DNA from: Baffinella frigidus
Lineage: Eukaryota > Cryptophyceae > Cryptomonadales > Baffinellaceae
NCBI GenBank assembly: GCA_026770585.1
Contig: MU646627.1
Span: 315,070 to 331,826 of the forward strand
Direction: 5' to 3'
Length of the DNA: 16,757 bases
Shown: positions 16,736 through 16,757 of the stretch, piece by piece
Layout: each line of letters starts with the position of its first letter
Numbering within the stretch: the stretch's first letter is position 1
Program-made: the position numbers and the translations under genes
The notes under the pieces: generated by a model
What the model was told of the DNA's origin: nothing
Databases searched by the model: none
The model's input: only the letters and a program-made list of their open reading frames with translations

Positions 16736-16757
16736 ACACTAAACCCTCAATCCTCAA
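16608..16757. repeat. CCCTCAA array to window end
   Basis: About 20 nearly exact CCCTCAA units with rare CCCTTAA and CTCTCAA. The open frame encoding STLNPQP repeats is an artefact. Confidence 0.96.

Overview
The window is nuclear DNA from a eukaryote, probably a microbial eukaryote or alga. It carries two intron-rich protein genes on opposite strands, arranged head to head, and both run off the window. No prokaryotic gene, tRNA or rRNA is visible. The introns are built mostly of TTTAGGG/CCCTAAA-type telomere-like repeats and close variants (TTTCGGG, TTTGGGG, TTCAGGG, TTGAGGG, GTGTAGGG). TTTAGGG telomeres occur in plants, many green algae, dinoflagellates and chromerids, so the repeat does not fix the lineage; a chromerid or other alveolate alga is only a guess. 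Splice sites are canonical GT-AG with one likely GC-AG. The coding exons (24-126 nt) are GC-rich islands in the repeats.

Left gene (minus strand, about 6746 down to 1, perhaps starting near 7324): a RAD51 paralogue, best matched to XRCC3. I could reconstruct 13 exons whose lengths and phases join into one open frame of about 312 residues. It holds Walker A (GEAGAGKT), a YISTE strand, RLQQ, Walker B (LVVIDS), VVVSNQVTD, ALGLSWS and the XRCC3-like C-terminus. Its role would be homologous recombination and double-strand break repair.

Right gene (plus strand, candidate 5' exons from 7968, sure exons 11139-16597, continuing past the right edge): a cyclic-nucleotide-gated-type channel. Exons for S5, pore helix, an odd selectivity filter, S6, C-linker and most of the CNBD join in frame through 13 splices. 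The S1-S4 voltage-sensor exons were not found.

Between the genes (about 7330-7967) lies repeat-poor DNA that may hold a shared divergent promoter. The rest is repeats: minisatellites, several short foldback/MITE-like elements (344-445, 1190-1391, 5544-5689, 10757-10894, 16347-16504) and hairpins.

The most striking feature is that many exons of both genes have nearby partial, diverged copies ('exon echoes') inside adjacent introns. For at least two of these the differences are mostly or wholly synonymous, so the copies diverged under coding constraint. A second striking feature is that intron repeats mostly run C-rich on the sense strand of whichever gene they lie in, so the repeat orientation flips between the two genes.
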